Source: a virus
DNA length: 35,394 nucleotides
Direction: 5' to 3' (one strand)
IMG/VR virus record: IMGVR_UViG_3300005253_000546
Coordinates: 1-35,394 of that record
Shown here: positions 6,919 through 12,658 of the stretch, piece by piece
How positions within the stretch are numbered: position 1 is the first letter of the stretch
Layout of the letters: the number at the start of each line of letters is the position of its first letter
Notes under the pieces: model-generated
What the model saw: only the letters and a program-made list of their open reading frames with translations
The model's database searches: none
Told to the model about the DNA's origin: nothing
Made by a program: the position numbers and the translations under genes

Positions 6919-7145
6919 CTCCCCTTTAGCCAGGTCCAGAAGCCATACAGCAGAATCAGACCCAGCAGGGCAAGCTCGCTGTTCAGTATCAGGCTGTCAG
7001 GCTCGTAGTGATACTTGCCCGTTACCTTGATCGTGAGCATCACCCACAGCAGGGCCAGGCTCATCCCCACGATCAGGCTGGACTTGAACCTGCGGGTGAT
7101 GTCCTGTCGCCTTGCATCTTTGCGTTGCTTTCTAGAGTCGTTCAT
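6915..7145 (-). CDS. Small membrane protein with two TM segments
   Basis: The 76-aa product has a basic N-terminus (NDSRKQRKDARRQDITRRFK), a first hydrophobic helix at about 25-43 (SLIVGMSLALLWVMLTI), a short loop and a second helix at about 55-72 (LALLGLILLYGFWTWL). By the positive-inside rule the N-terminus should be cytoplasmic. Two-TM proteins of this size can be holins, but no lysis genes lie nearby and it is inside the early-type leftward operon, so I call it only a membrane protein. Strong purine-rich ribosome site (GAGGGAGAGA). Confidence 0.65.
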   Translation of the reverse strand: MNDSRKQRKDARRQDITRRFKSSLIVGMSLALLWVMLTIKVTGKYHYEPDSLILNSELALLGLILLYGFWTWLKGR

Positions 7146-7228
7146 TCTCTCCCTCGCTCCCCCTTTGGTGGGTAGTAGCCCATGCTTTGGGGCAGTTCGC
7201 TACTGTTGGCTTGGTCGTTACCTTCCAA
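7142..7228 (-). CDS. Possible 28-aa peptide, start uncertain
   Basis: In the 142-base gap between two leftward genes one minus-strand frame reads like protein: EYLEGNDQANSS, SELPQSMGYYPPKGERGRE, stopping at a TGA that overlaps the ATG of the membrane-protein gene. The frame opens just after a TAG (7262-7264) with CGCPIPLTG and contains no ATG or GTG before codon TTG 7228. Either the TTG is used or an upstream frameshift or error hides the true start. Confidence 0.3.
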   Translation of the reverse strand: MEGNDQANSSELPQSMGYYPPKGERGRE

Positions 7229-7287
7229 GTACTCACCGGTAAGGGGTATTGGACAGCCGCACTAGGCGGCGTTGTCCCTGGGTTGGG

Positions 7288-7446
7288 TTAGTCTTTACTG
7301 CCTACTGGCTGGCAGGCCTCAGTACATTCACCTTCTAGCCACCCGCACTCGTCGCCGTCTGCAAAACTCCAGTGGTCACATACATGGGTGTCGGGGTCAG
7401 TGTGCGCGGTACAATCCTTCCAGATTCGCCGGCGATTATTTCTCAC
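7288..7446 (-). CDS. Small Cys/His-rich protein, 52 aa
   Basis: The frame has no ATG near the previous stop but a GTG at 7446 overlaps the end of the upstream gene, with CCAGG-type purines before it. The product is basic at the N-terminus (RNNRRRIWK), then has cysteines at 12, 23, 34, 41 and 45 with several histidines (DCTAHTDPDTHVCDHW, DECGWLEGECTEAC). The cysteine-dense pattern and position favour a real gene in the leftward series of metal-binding proteins. No family recognised. Confidence 0.5.
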   Translation of the reverse strand: MRNNRRRIWKDCTAHTDPDTHVCDHWSFADGDECGWLEGECTEACQPVGSKD

Positions 7447-7774
7447 CTGGCGGGCAATGCTCGTCGCCCTCGCCGTGTGCTCTTCCGCACTTCCAGCAGG
7501 GCTCCCGCTCAGCCTTCCACTTCGCCGCGGCTTCGTCGTTGCGCTGGTCGTGATCGGCGTCCATCGGCAGGACGTCAAGGCTCGTCGGTATGGTGCCAGT
7601 CGCTTCGGCCTCGCACGCTTCATGTTGCCGCCGGCGGTGCTCGCAGTCCTGCCAGGTCCGGTTGCAGCAGGGCTCCCCAGTGCCCACCAGCTCGGCGTCG
7701 GCGTGTTCGCAACCCCCGCAGTTGCGGCGCTGGTAGTCGGCCAGCGCTTCGTTCGGTGGTGTGCGTGCTTCCAT
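7436..7774 (-). CDS. Cys/His-rich hypothetical protein, 112 aa
   Basis: It begins at an ATG preceded by TAAGGGGGAA at good spacing. The N-terminal half has NCGGCEH, EPCCN and QDCEHRRRQHEAC; a linker with DADHDQRNDEAAAKW follows; the C-terminus has PCWKCGRAHGEGDEHC. This gives two separate candidate zinc-binding clusters. A long rightward frame exists opposite it, but that one lacks a good ribosome site and has a low-complexity Arg/Ala/Ser composition. Function unknown. The 3' end overlaps the next leftward gene. Confidence 0.65.
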   Translation of the reverse strand: MEARTPPNEALADYQRRNCGGCEHADAELVGTGEPCCNRTWQDCEHRRRQHEACEAEATGTIPTSLDVLPMDADHDQRNDEAAAKWKAEREPCWKCGRAHGEGDEHCPPGEK

Positions 7775-7779
7775 GATTT

Positions 7780-7797
7780 CCCCCTTACCTTTGGTCA
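7780..7797 (-). repeat. 18-bp leader repeat, copy 1
   Basis: The minus-strand sequence TGACCAAAGGTAAGGGGG occurs here and again at 8027-8044. In both places it supplies the AAGGGGG ribosome site of the downstream leftward gene. Confidence 0.8.
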
Positions 7798-8021
7798 GCC
7801 CTTGCCGGGGCCGCCGTGTCTAGTTTGCCTCTGTGTTCGGCGTGAAGGTGCTTCACCATCGCGCCACGCATACGGTTGAACTTGCCTAGTCCGCTCCGAC
7901 TATGACCGGGGTTATAAATTGGTCGCCACACGATGAAGTCGCAGAAGTGGCAATTGAGGTTTGATATGACCCCATCCACTCGGCGTGTGGTGATACCGTA
8001 GTCCCGGCTCGTGACTTTCAC
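7785..8021 (-). CDS. Zinc-finger-like small protein
   Basis: Starting at GTG 8021, which has TAAGGGGGAGTCA ahead of it just like the ATG of the next gene, the product is 78 aa. A longer form from GTG 8045 would include the ribosome site itself, so the shorter form is preferred. It contains CHFCDFIVW near residue 24 and AMVKHLHAEH around 54-63, giving a C-x2-C...H-x4-H pattern typical of C2H2 fingers with a long spacer. The TAA stop lies in the ribosome site of the next gene. Function unknown; DNA binding is possible. Confidence 0.6.
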   Translation of the reverse strand: MKVTSRDYGITTRRVDGVISNLNCHFCDFIVWRPIYNPGHSRSGLGKFNRMRGAMVKHLHAEHRGKLDTAAPARADQR

Positions 8022-8026
8022 TGACT

Positions 8027-8044
8027 CCCCCTTACCTTTGGTCA
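8027..8044 (-). repeat. 18-bp leader repeat, copy 2
   Basis: Identical to 7780-7797; placed directly before GTG 8021. It suggests that the two adjacent small genes arose by duplication of a leader or share a conserved translation-initiation module. Confidence 0.8.
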
Positions 8045-8099
8045 CCGTCTAGCGGTGCCACGCTGCCGGCGACCACGTCACCAGCAGCAGGGCGCCAGG

Positions 8100-8294
8100 C
8101 TAGCCGCCGAAGTAAAGGTCGATGTGGTCTCTAATCTCTGTGGCGTCCTTACTGATTGCCAGCGGCACCGGAGCGCCGTTCTTGCAGATGTGAAGAAGGT
8201 GGTACTTTCCCTGGTAGCGCGTTACCTCCTCGGTGTCGCCGCATCCCCTTTTCTTGAGTAGCTTGTTGAGTGTCGCGACTGTCTCGGTTGCCAT
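8100..8294 (-). CDS. Hypothetical 64-aa protein
   Basis: First gene downstream of the leftward promoter at 8341-8369. ATAAGGGGGAT precedes its ATG. The product has a helical N-terminus (TETVATLNKLLKKRG), a YQGKYHLLHICKNGAPVPLAI beta segment and an acidic/helical end. No family recognised; it might be a small DNA-binding or regulatory protein because it is the first gene of the operon, but this is only positional. Confidence 0.6.
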   Translation of the reverse strand: MATETVATLNKLLKKRGCGDTEEVTRYQGKYHLLHICKNGAPVPLAISKDATEIRDHIDLYFGG

Positions 8295-8340
8295 GATAGT
8301 CTATCCCCCTTATCGTTCAGGCCCCCATGCCTGTAGCCTC

Positions 8341-8369
8341 ATAATGAGCCTGCGGCTCGGTGTTGTCAA
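8341..8369 (-). promoter_or_regulatory. Strong leftward promoter
   Basis: On the minus strand: TTGACA (plus 8364-8369), 17 bases, CATTAT (plus 8341-8346). Perfect -35 and 4 of 6 at -10. The predicted start is about 40 bases upstream of the gene at 8294, so this should drive the leftward operon. Confidence 0.65.
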
Positions 8370-8483
8370 TAGGTTTCGCGGGTCCAGTTGTGGAGATTTC
8401 ATAAAGGTTTTGCCCCCTCGTGCCTACTGGCCGGCGCCGCCCCTGACATACTTCGGTCAATCCACCCAACGCGCCGCCGCCCT

Positions 8484-8512
8484 TTGACAACCTGCCGAGC
8501 CTGTGGTAGAAT
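8484..8512 (+). promoter_or_regulatory. Near-consensus rightward promoter for tRNA-like RNA
   Basis: TTGACA at 8484-8489, 17-base spacer, TAGAAT at 8507-8512. This is the best sigma70-type match in the window (6/6 and 5/6). The predicted start near 8519 is about 25 bases before the tRNA-like structure and no protein start follows on this strand until about 1 kb later. It faces opposite to the genes on both sides. Confidence 0.75.
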
Positions 8513-8543
8513 GGCAACCGATGGGGCACTTTGCGCCCACGTC

Positions 8544-8647
8544 TGACCTGTAGCTCAACGGCAGAGTGCTGGTGCCTGAGGGTGAGAGCCCCTCTTGGAG
8601 CCAGTAAGCGGCAGCCAGTAGGAGCGGGTCCGACTCCCGCCAGGTCG
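8544..8647 (+). ncRNA. tRNA-like RNA with enlarged anticodon arm
   Basis: A cloverleaf frame can be drawn. Acceptor stem TGACCTG (8544-8550) pairs with CAGGTCG (8641-8647), six Watson-Crick pairs plus a terminal T-G. TA links to a D stem GCTC/GAGT with loop AACGGCA (8557-8563). The T arm is GCGGG-TCCGACT-CCCGC (8624-8640). The anticodon stem CTGGT (8569-8573) pairs with GCCAG at 8614-8618, leaving a normal 5-base variable loop TAGGA, but the enclosed loop is 40 bases instead of 7. That insert contains its own hairpin (GAGGG 8578-8582 with CCCTC 8590-8594) and a second, competing GCCAG at 8600-8604. No T33, no clear anticodon and no encoded CCA are seen; T-loop position 55 is C. It may be a pseudo-tRNA, an intron-containing tRNA or a tRNA mimic. 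Confidence 0.6.
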
Positions 8648-8723
8648 GTAGCGGCGCAAGGTGCCTCTTCATGTCGCCAGGGCCGGCCGGGGTTGTTCCT
8701 CCACCTCGGCTGGCTCGGGGCGG

Positions 8724-9143
8724 CTAGAATGGAACGTAACTCGGATCGTTGTCGGTGGGCTCTGGCCCGGGCTTCGCCTCGGGGTTGTCCTTACCTTGGC
8801 GGTAGGGCTTCTGACGGTCATATTCAGACTGGTACTTGCCCCAGTTGGTAATGTGGATACCGGTCTCGTCCTGGCTGATGCGCCCGTCTTGCTCGCAGAC
8901 CTCGAGCGTCCGCTTGAGCAGGGCCAGCCGGATGTTCAGGCGATTGGCAATGAACGAGAGGGGAAAGGGCACGCCTTCCCGATCACAGATGGTGCCGGTG
9001 TTGGTGCAGAGTGACGAGAAGGCGAGCAGATCATACCAGGTCCCCCGCTCGGCCGGGGTACATTGATAGCGGATTGAGCCGTTGATAGATTCGGCGGCGT
9101 AGAACTTGAACCACCGTCTTTTCTGCGTCCTGTGTGGTGACAC
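8724..9143 (-). CDS. Replisome-organiser-like phage replication protein
   Basis: The 139-aa product contains WFKFYAAESINGSIRYQC, TPAERGTWYDLLAFSS, GVPFPLSFIANRLN, an LLKRTLEVCEQDGRI helix and ITNWGKYQSEYDRQKPYR. This matches the winged-helix N-terminal domain of phage replisome organisers (DnaD-like/Lin1244-type N-terminal domains), which bind the origin and recruit helicase. The C-terminal helicase-loading region normally found is missing; the protein ends with an acidic Pro-rich tail. Start: GTG 9143 with GGAGG six bases upstream. A longer TTG-initiated frame runs through the tandem repeats and has no ribosome site. The gene lies directly downstream of an iteron-like array. Confidence 0.7.
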   Translation of the reverse strand: MSPHRTQKRRWFKFYAAESINGSIRYQCTPAERGTWYDLLAFSSLCTNTGTICDREGVPFPLSFIANRLNIRLALLKRTLEVCEQDGRISQDETGIHITNWGKYQSEYDRQKPYRQGKDNPEAKPGPEPTDNDPSYVPF

Positions 9144-9154
9144 TTCGGACCTCC

Positions 9155-9198
9155 ACGGTACAGTGACGATACAGCCACGGTACACCCACGATACATTG
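9155..9198. repeat. Four tandem 11-bp iteron-like repeats
   Basis: Four head-to-tail units with core ACGRTACA plus three variable bases: 9155-9165, 9166-9176, 9177-9187 and 9188-9198. The fourth base alternates G, A, G, A. An 11-bp period places each core on the same face of the helix. The array sits 12 bases upstream of the replisome-organiser-like start and downstream of a leftward promoter, as expected for an initiator-binding origin or an autoregulatory operator. Confidence 0.7.
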
Positions 9199-9221
9199 GA
9201 AGCTAAGGAGAGCAAACACAA

Positions 9222-9493
9222 ACCGTATCGCTCACCCTCCGGCTTCCACGCTCACCCCCTCGCCTACAAGTTACCACAATAGTTACACAATGTCAATCAC
9301 TCTGCGTCGCACCTTTGCCCCCCCAGTAGAGAGAGAGAAGAGTAGAGTACGTTGTATAACAACCAGGGTGCCCGGTGGGCCAGTTTCTCTGCCGCTTCAC
9401 CGCGCTGCTCCAGGGGCGCGCGGTTCAGCTTGTCCCCAACACGACCCGCCGGCACCAGTCGAGAGCTGGTAGCGATCAGGAACGGACGAGACT
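9222..9493. promoter_or_regulatory. Intergenic control region between leftward and rightward genes
   Basis: This 272-base stretch separates the leftward replication gene from the rightward packaging operon. It holds the leftward promoter at 9268-9296 and a palindrome GTTGT-ATA-ACAAC at 9351-9363, which includes TATAAC as a possible rightward -10 without a good -35. A rightward late promoter is expected here, but I cannot identify it with confidence. Several frames are open by GC bias. Confidence 0.4.
9268..9296 (-). promoter_or_regulatory. Candidate leftward promoter for replication gene
   Basis: On the minus strand: TTGACA (plus 9291-9296), 17 bases, TGG-TAACTT (-10 at plus 9268-9273). The -35 is perfect, the -10 matches only 3 of 6 but carries an extended TGn. 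Transcription from it would place the 11-bp repeats in the leader of the replication gene. Confidence 0.4.
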
Positions 9494-9694
9494 ATGGCGG
9501 TACCTGGAACAGCAATCAGTCAAGATACCTGCGCCCACTGCTTCTGTAGCCTCAACACGGGCGGTCAATCTGTCTGTTGCAAGTGTGGTTACTGTCCTTC
9601 AGTGACAGTGGTGTGGTTGGGCTCGACTACCTGGACCCCTGGCGTCCCCTACAGCTGGGACCAGACAGCCGGCGATTGGAGGCCCCATCCATGA
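9494..9694 (+). CDS. Zinc-ribbon-like 66-aa protein
   Basis: The product contains DTCAHCFCSL and SVCCKCGYCPS, a dense Cys cluster able to form a zinc ribbon, followed by a Trp-rich tail (VVWLGSTTWTP, YSWDQTAGDW). Its stop overlaps the next ATG (ATGA), which supports it over two other open frames in the same stretch. The ribosome site is weak (AGGAAC some 13 bases upstream). It is the first gene of the rightward packaging operon. Function unknown. Confidence 0.5.
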   Translation: MAVPGTAISQDTCAHCFCSLNTGGQSVCCKCGYCPSVTVVWLGSTTWTPGVPYSWDQTAGDWRPHP

Positions 9695-10314
9695 CTGAGA
9701 CTCCAAATCCTCCAAAGATTCCAAAGTCTCCAAATCCTCCAAAGTTACTCCTGCCAGGACGTCGGCCGGGGCAGGCGACGACTGGACGCCGCGGCATCCT
9801 CAACGACGACATGATTGAGGCCCTGGCGGTTCAGATGCGGAAGGGGCTCTACGCCATCCATGCCTGTGCCATCGTGGGCGTCAGTGAGGATAGCTACTGG
9901 AACTGGATGAAGCGTGGCGGAGACGCGGACGAGACTGACTTGGTGTTCCTCAGGTTCGCCGAGGCGATGAAAAAAGCCCAGGCTGACTCCATCGAGGAAC
10001 GTCTGTCCCGGATCGACGCCGCCGGCGAGGGTGGCGCCGTCACGTCACGCACGACCAAGACCACCACGCACAAGAACGGCAACGTCGTCGTCGAAGAGAC
10101 GGAGAAGCTATCGGGACCGGCCTGGCAGGCCGACGCCTGGAGCACGGAGAGGCGTAACCGCGAGCTGTACGGCCAGCCCCGCAGTGTTGCAGAGGTCGCC
10201 GCCGGCGTGGCCATGCTGCTGTTTGCCCGGGTGGAGTTCGTCGACTGCCAAGATGGCGTTGCGCTTGACGAGATGAAGGTCGCGGAGATCGGCCAGGGGG
10301 ACGGGAAGACATGA
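9691..10314 (+). CDS. Terminase small subunit-like protein
   Basis: The 207-aa product has a low-complexity Pro-rich N-terminus with a repeated NPPK pattern (residues 6-18), then an HTH-type segment (DDMIEALAVQMRKGLY, AIHACAIVGVSEDSYWNW) and a helix FLRFAEAMKKAQADSIEERL. It then has a beta-hairpin rich in Thr/Lys (TTKTTTHKNGNVVVEETEK) and AWQADAWSTERRNRELYG, which matches the W-xxER-xxxxxG signature of phage small terminases. Small terminase recognises the packaging site and hands DNA to the large subunit. The start at 9691 has TTGGAGG at proper spacing; an upstream in-frame TTG at 9577 lies in the preceding gene. It stands 2.3 kb ahead of the large subunit. Confidence 0.65.
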   Translation: MTETPNPPKIPKSPNPPKLLLPGRRPGQATTGRRGILNDDMIEALAVQMRKGLYAIHACAIVGVSEDSYWNWMKRGGDADETDLVFLRFAEAMKKAQADSIEERLSRIDAAGEGGAVTSRTTKTTTHKNGNVVVEETEKLSGPAWQADAWSTERRNRELYGQPRSVAEVAAGVAMLLFARVEFVDCQDGVALDEMKVAEIGQGDGKT

Positions 10315-10529
10315 TGTATGACGAGTTTGCTCATGCGTGGACTGACGCCCAGTTGGCACTATGGCGTGACATCCGGCGCCGTATGCTGGCCACTCCGGGC
10401 CGGTTGCTGATGACGACGTCGTTCCAGACGCCGTGGTTCGACAGCCAGACCGGGCGGGAGGTGGTGCCAATCCCGGCGCCGTTCCTTGCCGCCTTTGGAG
10501 AAGATGGCCCCACGGGTAGGAAGGACTGA
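10311..10529 (+). CDS. Hypothetical 72-aa protein
   Basis: The ATG overlaps the previous stop (ATGA). The product begins MMYDEFAHAWTDAQLALW and has a basic middle (RDIRRRMLATPGRLLM) and a Pro-rich end. No family recognised. Followed after 12 bases by a gene with a GGAGGAAGG ribosome site. Confidence 0.55.
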   Translation: MMYDEFAHAWTDAQLALWRDIRRRMLATPGRLLMTTSFQTPWFDSQTGREVVPIPAPFLAAFGEDGPTGRKD

Positions 10530-10541
10530 AGGAGGAAGGAC

Positions 10542-10805
10542 ATGCCTGAGTGCGGACTACACATACCTGGGACCGGCTGCGACGCCTGTGATGCGCCCCT
10601 TGCCCTCAAGGACCTGAGGCAACGGGCGGCCGACAGGGACGGGAAGAGGACGGCTCACAGAGAGGCGTCCATTGCCTACATGGTGGAGCTACACGGCGAC
10701 CAGTACCAGACGGCACCGTGCGACTGCGTGCCCCAGCTCTGCCACCGCGTGCCACCTGAACGGTGGGGGTCTGGCTTGGGCGATATGCAGGTGTGGAAGG
10801 ACTGA
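10542..10805 (+). CDS. Hypothetical Cys-rich 87-aa protein
   Basis: Strong ribosome site (GAAGGAGGAAGG). The N-terminus has CGLHIPGTGCDACDAP, with cysteines at 4, 13 and 16 and a histidine at 7, a possible zinc knuckle. The second half has APCDCVPQLCH with three more cysteines. The middle is helical and charged. The end of this gene and the start of the next repeat the motif GTGTGGAAGGACTGAAGGAG-like, similar to the junction at about 10520-10540. Function unknown. Confidence 0.6.
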   Translation: MPECGLHIPGTGCDACDAPLALKDLRQRAADRDGKRTAHREASIAYMVELHGDQYQTAPCDCVPQLCHRVPPERWGSGLGDMQVWKD

Positions 10806-10817
10806 AGGAGAAAGAAC

Positions 10818-11234
10818 ATGGTACAGGTGATTGGTGACCCTGAGGTGATACGCCGGAGCATGATGCGGGAGATCATGGACGTCCTGGAGGTGGGTGATGC
10901 TGCTCTGGGCCTCGATGAGCTGTACATGCTGGCGGCCAAGAGGGACGAGGCGGCGGATCGCCTCCTTGAGAGGGGCGAGGCCATAGAGCAAGCCATCGGC
11001 ACGGGCGAAGGCGACGGTCACCGAGTTGGGCCTTGCTGCCCCACGTTGAGGCTCCTCCCGTGCCCTGAAGGCAGCCTGCCCCATATCAGTGACGACAGGC
11101 TGCACAGGTGGACGCCTCAGGACGGCTGGTACTGCCTCACCAGAGACGAGGTCGCCTGCTTCAGTGATGATGCGCTCTACGCAGCCCACGCTTACATCAC
11201 CACCGGCGACGCAGCACCGGCGTCACCCCAGTAG
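10818..11234 (+). CDS. Hypothetical 138-aa protein
   Basis: GAAGGAGAAAG precedes the ATG. The N-terminal 60 residues are predicted helical and acidic (EVIRRSMMREIMDVLEVGD, ELYMLAAKRDEAADRLL, ERGEAIEQAIG), suggesting a coiled-coil or helical hairpin. The second half has CCPTLRLLPCPEG and a WTPQDGWYCLTRDEVACFSD segment. No family recognised; two-domain structure likely. Confidence 0.6.
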   Translation: MVQVIGDPEVIRRSMMREIMDVLEVGDAALGLDELYMLAAKRDEAADRLLERGEAIEQAIGTGEGDGHRVGPCCPTLRLLPCPEGSLPHISDDRLHRWTPQDGWYCLTRDEVACFSDDALYAAHAYITTGDAAPASPQ

Positions 11235-11424
11235 GAAGCGCGCCCATCGCTCACAACCACCCCTGTCCACCACCGACGACCTGGCTCACCATACCCCGTG
11301 CTGTCACCAGAGGCAAGGAGAAAGAAGAGCAGCACCAGCAAGGGGGGTATAAGGGCCAAGAAGAACCACGAACAACAACAGTACCGGTAGGCCGCAGAGA
11401 TTTTTGAGGGAGGCCCTTAGCATC

Positions 11425-11650
11425 ATGTCTCAACGCAGAACCACCCCCCAACGCTCAAAAGACCAACCATTCAGGCACCGGTTTGCCTCCGCTAGGCCGT
11501 TCGGGTTGAGGATGGTCAAAAAACTCAAACCCGCGGGAGTACAGCGATCGACCCCGGCGGGAGTATGTCGACCAGATTCGCAAGTTCCCCCTGTGGAACA
11601 AGCTGCTGTGGTGCCGGTTCGTTCTGACGCACAAGGAATGCCGGGTCTGA
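11425..11650 (+). pseudogene. Small gene split by a +1 frame change at A6 run
   Basis: From ATG 11425 the frame reads to an A6 run at 11518-11523. Past that run the downstream +1 frame reads as convincing protein (NPREYSDRPRREYVDQI, RKFPLWNKLLWCRFVLTHKE) and stops at TGA 11648-11650, which overlaps the next ATG (TGATG), as in the other junctions. That frame alone has no start codon because a TGA lies at 11507-11509. Removing one A joins both parts into a 74-aa product. A sequencing error, a decayed gene or programmed +1 slippage would all explain this. Upstream, GAGGGAGG is 11 bases from ATG 11425. Function unknown. Confidence 0.45.
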
Positions 11651-11988
11651 TGGCCACGTGGCGACTCAAGGCTTGCCCGAGGTGTGGCGGGGACGTCATT
11701 GTCGACCGCGAAGAGAGCCAGTGTTTGCAATGTGGGTTTGACCGCCTCGAGCCGCCGGCCTTTGCCCTGGCCGTTCAGGCCCGAATCCGCGAGGAGCCGA
11801 TGAGCGACACCGACGGGCGGGGCAGGTGGGATCGCGGTCGCGTTGGCCGGCCAGCGCTGGCGCAGAACGGCGATCGGAACCACCATATCCGCGAGATGGC
11901 ACAGGAGCACGTGCCGTTGAAAGAGATAGGGTGCCGGTATGGGCTCACCATCTCGGCTGTCTCTCTGATCGCCCGAGGGCTTAGATGA
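11650..11988 (+). CDS. Zinc-ribbon plus helix-turn-helix protein
   Basis: Starting at ATG 11650 the product is 112 aa. Residues 9-28 form a zinc ribbon (CPRCGG at 9-14, CLQCGF at 25-30). After a Gly/Arg linker (GRGRWDRGRVGRPAL) the last 30 residues read IREMAQEHVPLKEIGCRY and GLTISAVSLIARG, a clear HTH of the resolvase/HNH-associated type. The protein probably binds DNA. The frame continues upstream to 11404, but the stop overlap of the preceding small frame supports this start. It overlaps the next gene by four bases. Confidence 0.65.
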   Translation: MATWRLKACPRCGGDVIVDREESQCLQCGFDRLEPPAFALAVQARIREEPMSDTDGRGRWDRGRVGRPALAQNGDRNHHIREMAQEHVPLKEIGCRYGLTISAVSLIARGLR

Positions 11989-12485
11989 ATCCCATCAGCG
12001 CGTTCTTCCACATGCTGGCCGGCATCTTCAGCGGCACGGGCGAGCGGCCCAGTCCGAGCGATATTGTCCCCATCAGTTCGATTCGGTACGACCGCGACAC
12101 CGGTATCCTGCAGGTTGACCTGAATCACCTCAACATCCCGCTCGCCGAGCGTCCTCGCGTCATTGCGCCCCAGATACCCAACACCAACAGCATGGACCCG
12201 GCTTACGACTGGGGTCACACGGTTGTCTACCTGAAGGGCGCGACCGAGGCCGACCATGCCTTGCTGCTCGACTGGCTGGCCGCGCAACCGCCACGCCACC
12301 GGGGCAACATCATGGTTGGCGGCGGACCCGGTACGGGCTACTACGTCACCCACCGGGTCGTCAAGGTGGGCCACGACCGGCAGGGACGGTACTGGCGCCT
12401 CAAGGGCGACAACAGCGCCGTTGCGGACCGCAAGATTCTGCGCGATGCCGACATGCTTTGGGTCGGCGCGGTGATAATCTACTAG
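11985..12485 (+). CDS. S26-type (SipW-like) signal peptidase-like protein
   Basis: The 166-aa product has NSMDPAYDWGHTVVYL (Ser69, Met70, Pro72), matching the serine box SMxP, then YVTHRVVKVGHD (His123) and YWRLKGDNSAVADRKIL (G141-D142-N143, D148). Ser plus a histidine in a T-H-R-V-V box, followed by KGDN...D, is the arrangement of archaeal/ER/SipW-type signal peptidases (S26B), not the Ser-Lys arrangement. The N-terminus has a modest hydrophobic stretch (ISAFFHMLAGIF) but no strong membrane anchor. In a packaging operon it might process a virion protein or be a LexA-like relative. Start overlaps the previous stop. Confidence 0.6.
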   Translation: MNPISAFFHMLAGIFSGTGERPSPSDIVPISSIRYDRDTGILQVDLNHLNIPLAERPRVIAPQIPNTNSMDPAYDWGHTVVYLKGATEADHALLLDWLAAQPPRHRGNIMVGGGPGTGYYVTHRVVKVGHDRQGRYWRLKGDNSAVADRKILRDADMLWVGAVIIY

Positions 12486-12493
12486 GAGGAAGT

Positions 12494-12658
12494 ATGAAGA
12501 GACTCTGGGCATTCATTCTACGGCACGTTTACGTCCGCGGGGCGCTCAAGGTCACCGGTATCGGGGGCGGCTCGGTTGATTATGACGATACCGAGGTCCC
12601 CGAGGAGCGCCGCTTCGAGATACTGAAGATCGGTGGAAGTTTCGGTATTCGATGGTAG
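12494..12658 (+). CDS. Hypothetical 54-aa protein
   Basis: TAGGAGGAAGT precedes the ATG at 12494, and the stop overlaps the terminase start. The product starts MKRLWAFILRHVYVRG, a short basic-hydrophobic segment, then a Gly-rich turn (GIGGGSVDYDD) and a charged end. This layout resembles small connector or assembly proteins, but no family is recognised. Confidence 0.55.
   Translation: MKRLWAFILRHVYVRGALKVTGIGGGSVDYDDTEVPEERRFEILKIGGSFGIRW

Noticed and set aside
7388-7879. Long rightward frame of about 160 codons opposite the leftward small genes
   Set aside because: It lies antisense to two leftward genes with good ribosome sites and cysteine patterns, and its product is low-complexity. Open frames on both strands are expected at this GC content.
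8574-8613. Self-splicing group I intron in the tRNA-like RNA
   Set aside because: The insert is only about 33 bases beyond a normal anticodon loop, far too short for a group I or II intron.
9297-9456. Leftward frame between the replication gene and the packaging operon
   Set aside because: It reads plausibly (GDKLNRAPLEQRGEAAEKLAH) from a GTG, but has no ribosome site and would overlap the control region; two rightward frames in the same stretch are equally open, so none is called.
11235-11424. 190-base gap before the A6-run gene
   Set aside because: It contains purine-rich AAGGAGAAAG and AAGGGGGG stretches and short open frames, but no start codon at proper distance; no gene or clear promoter can be supported.
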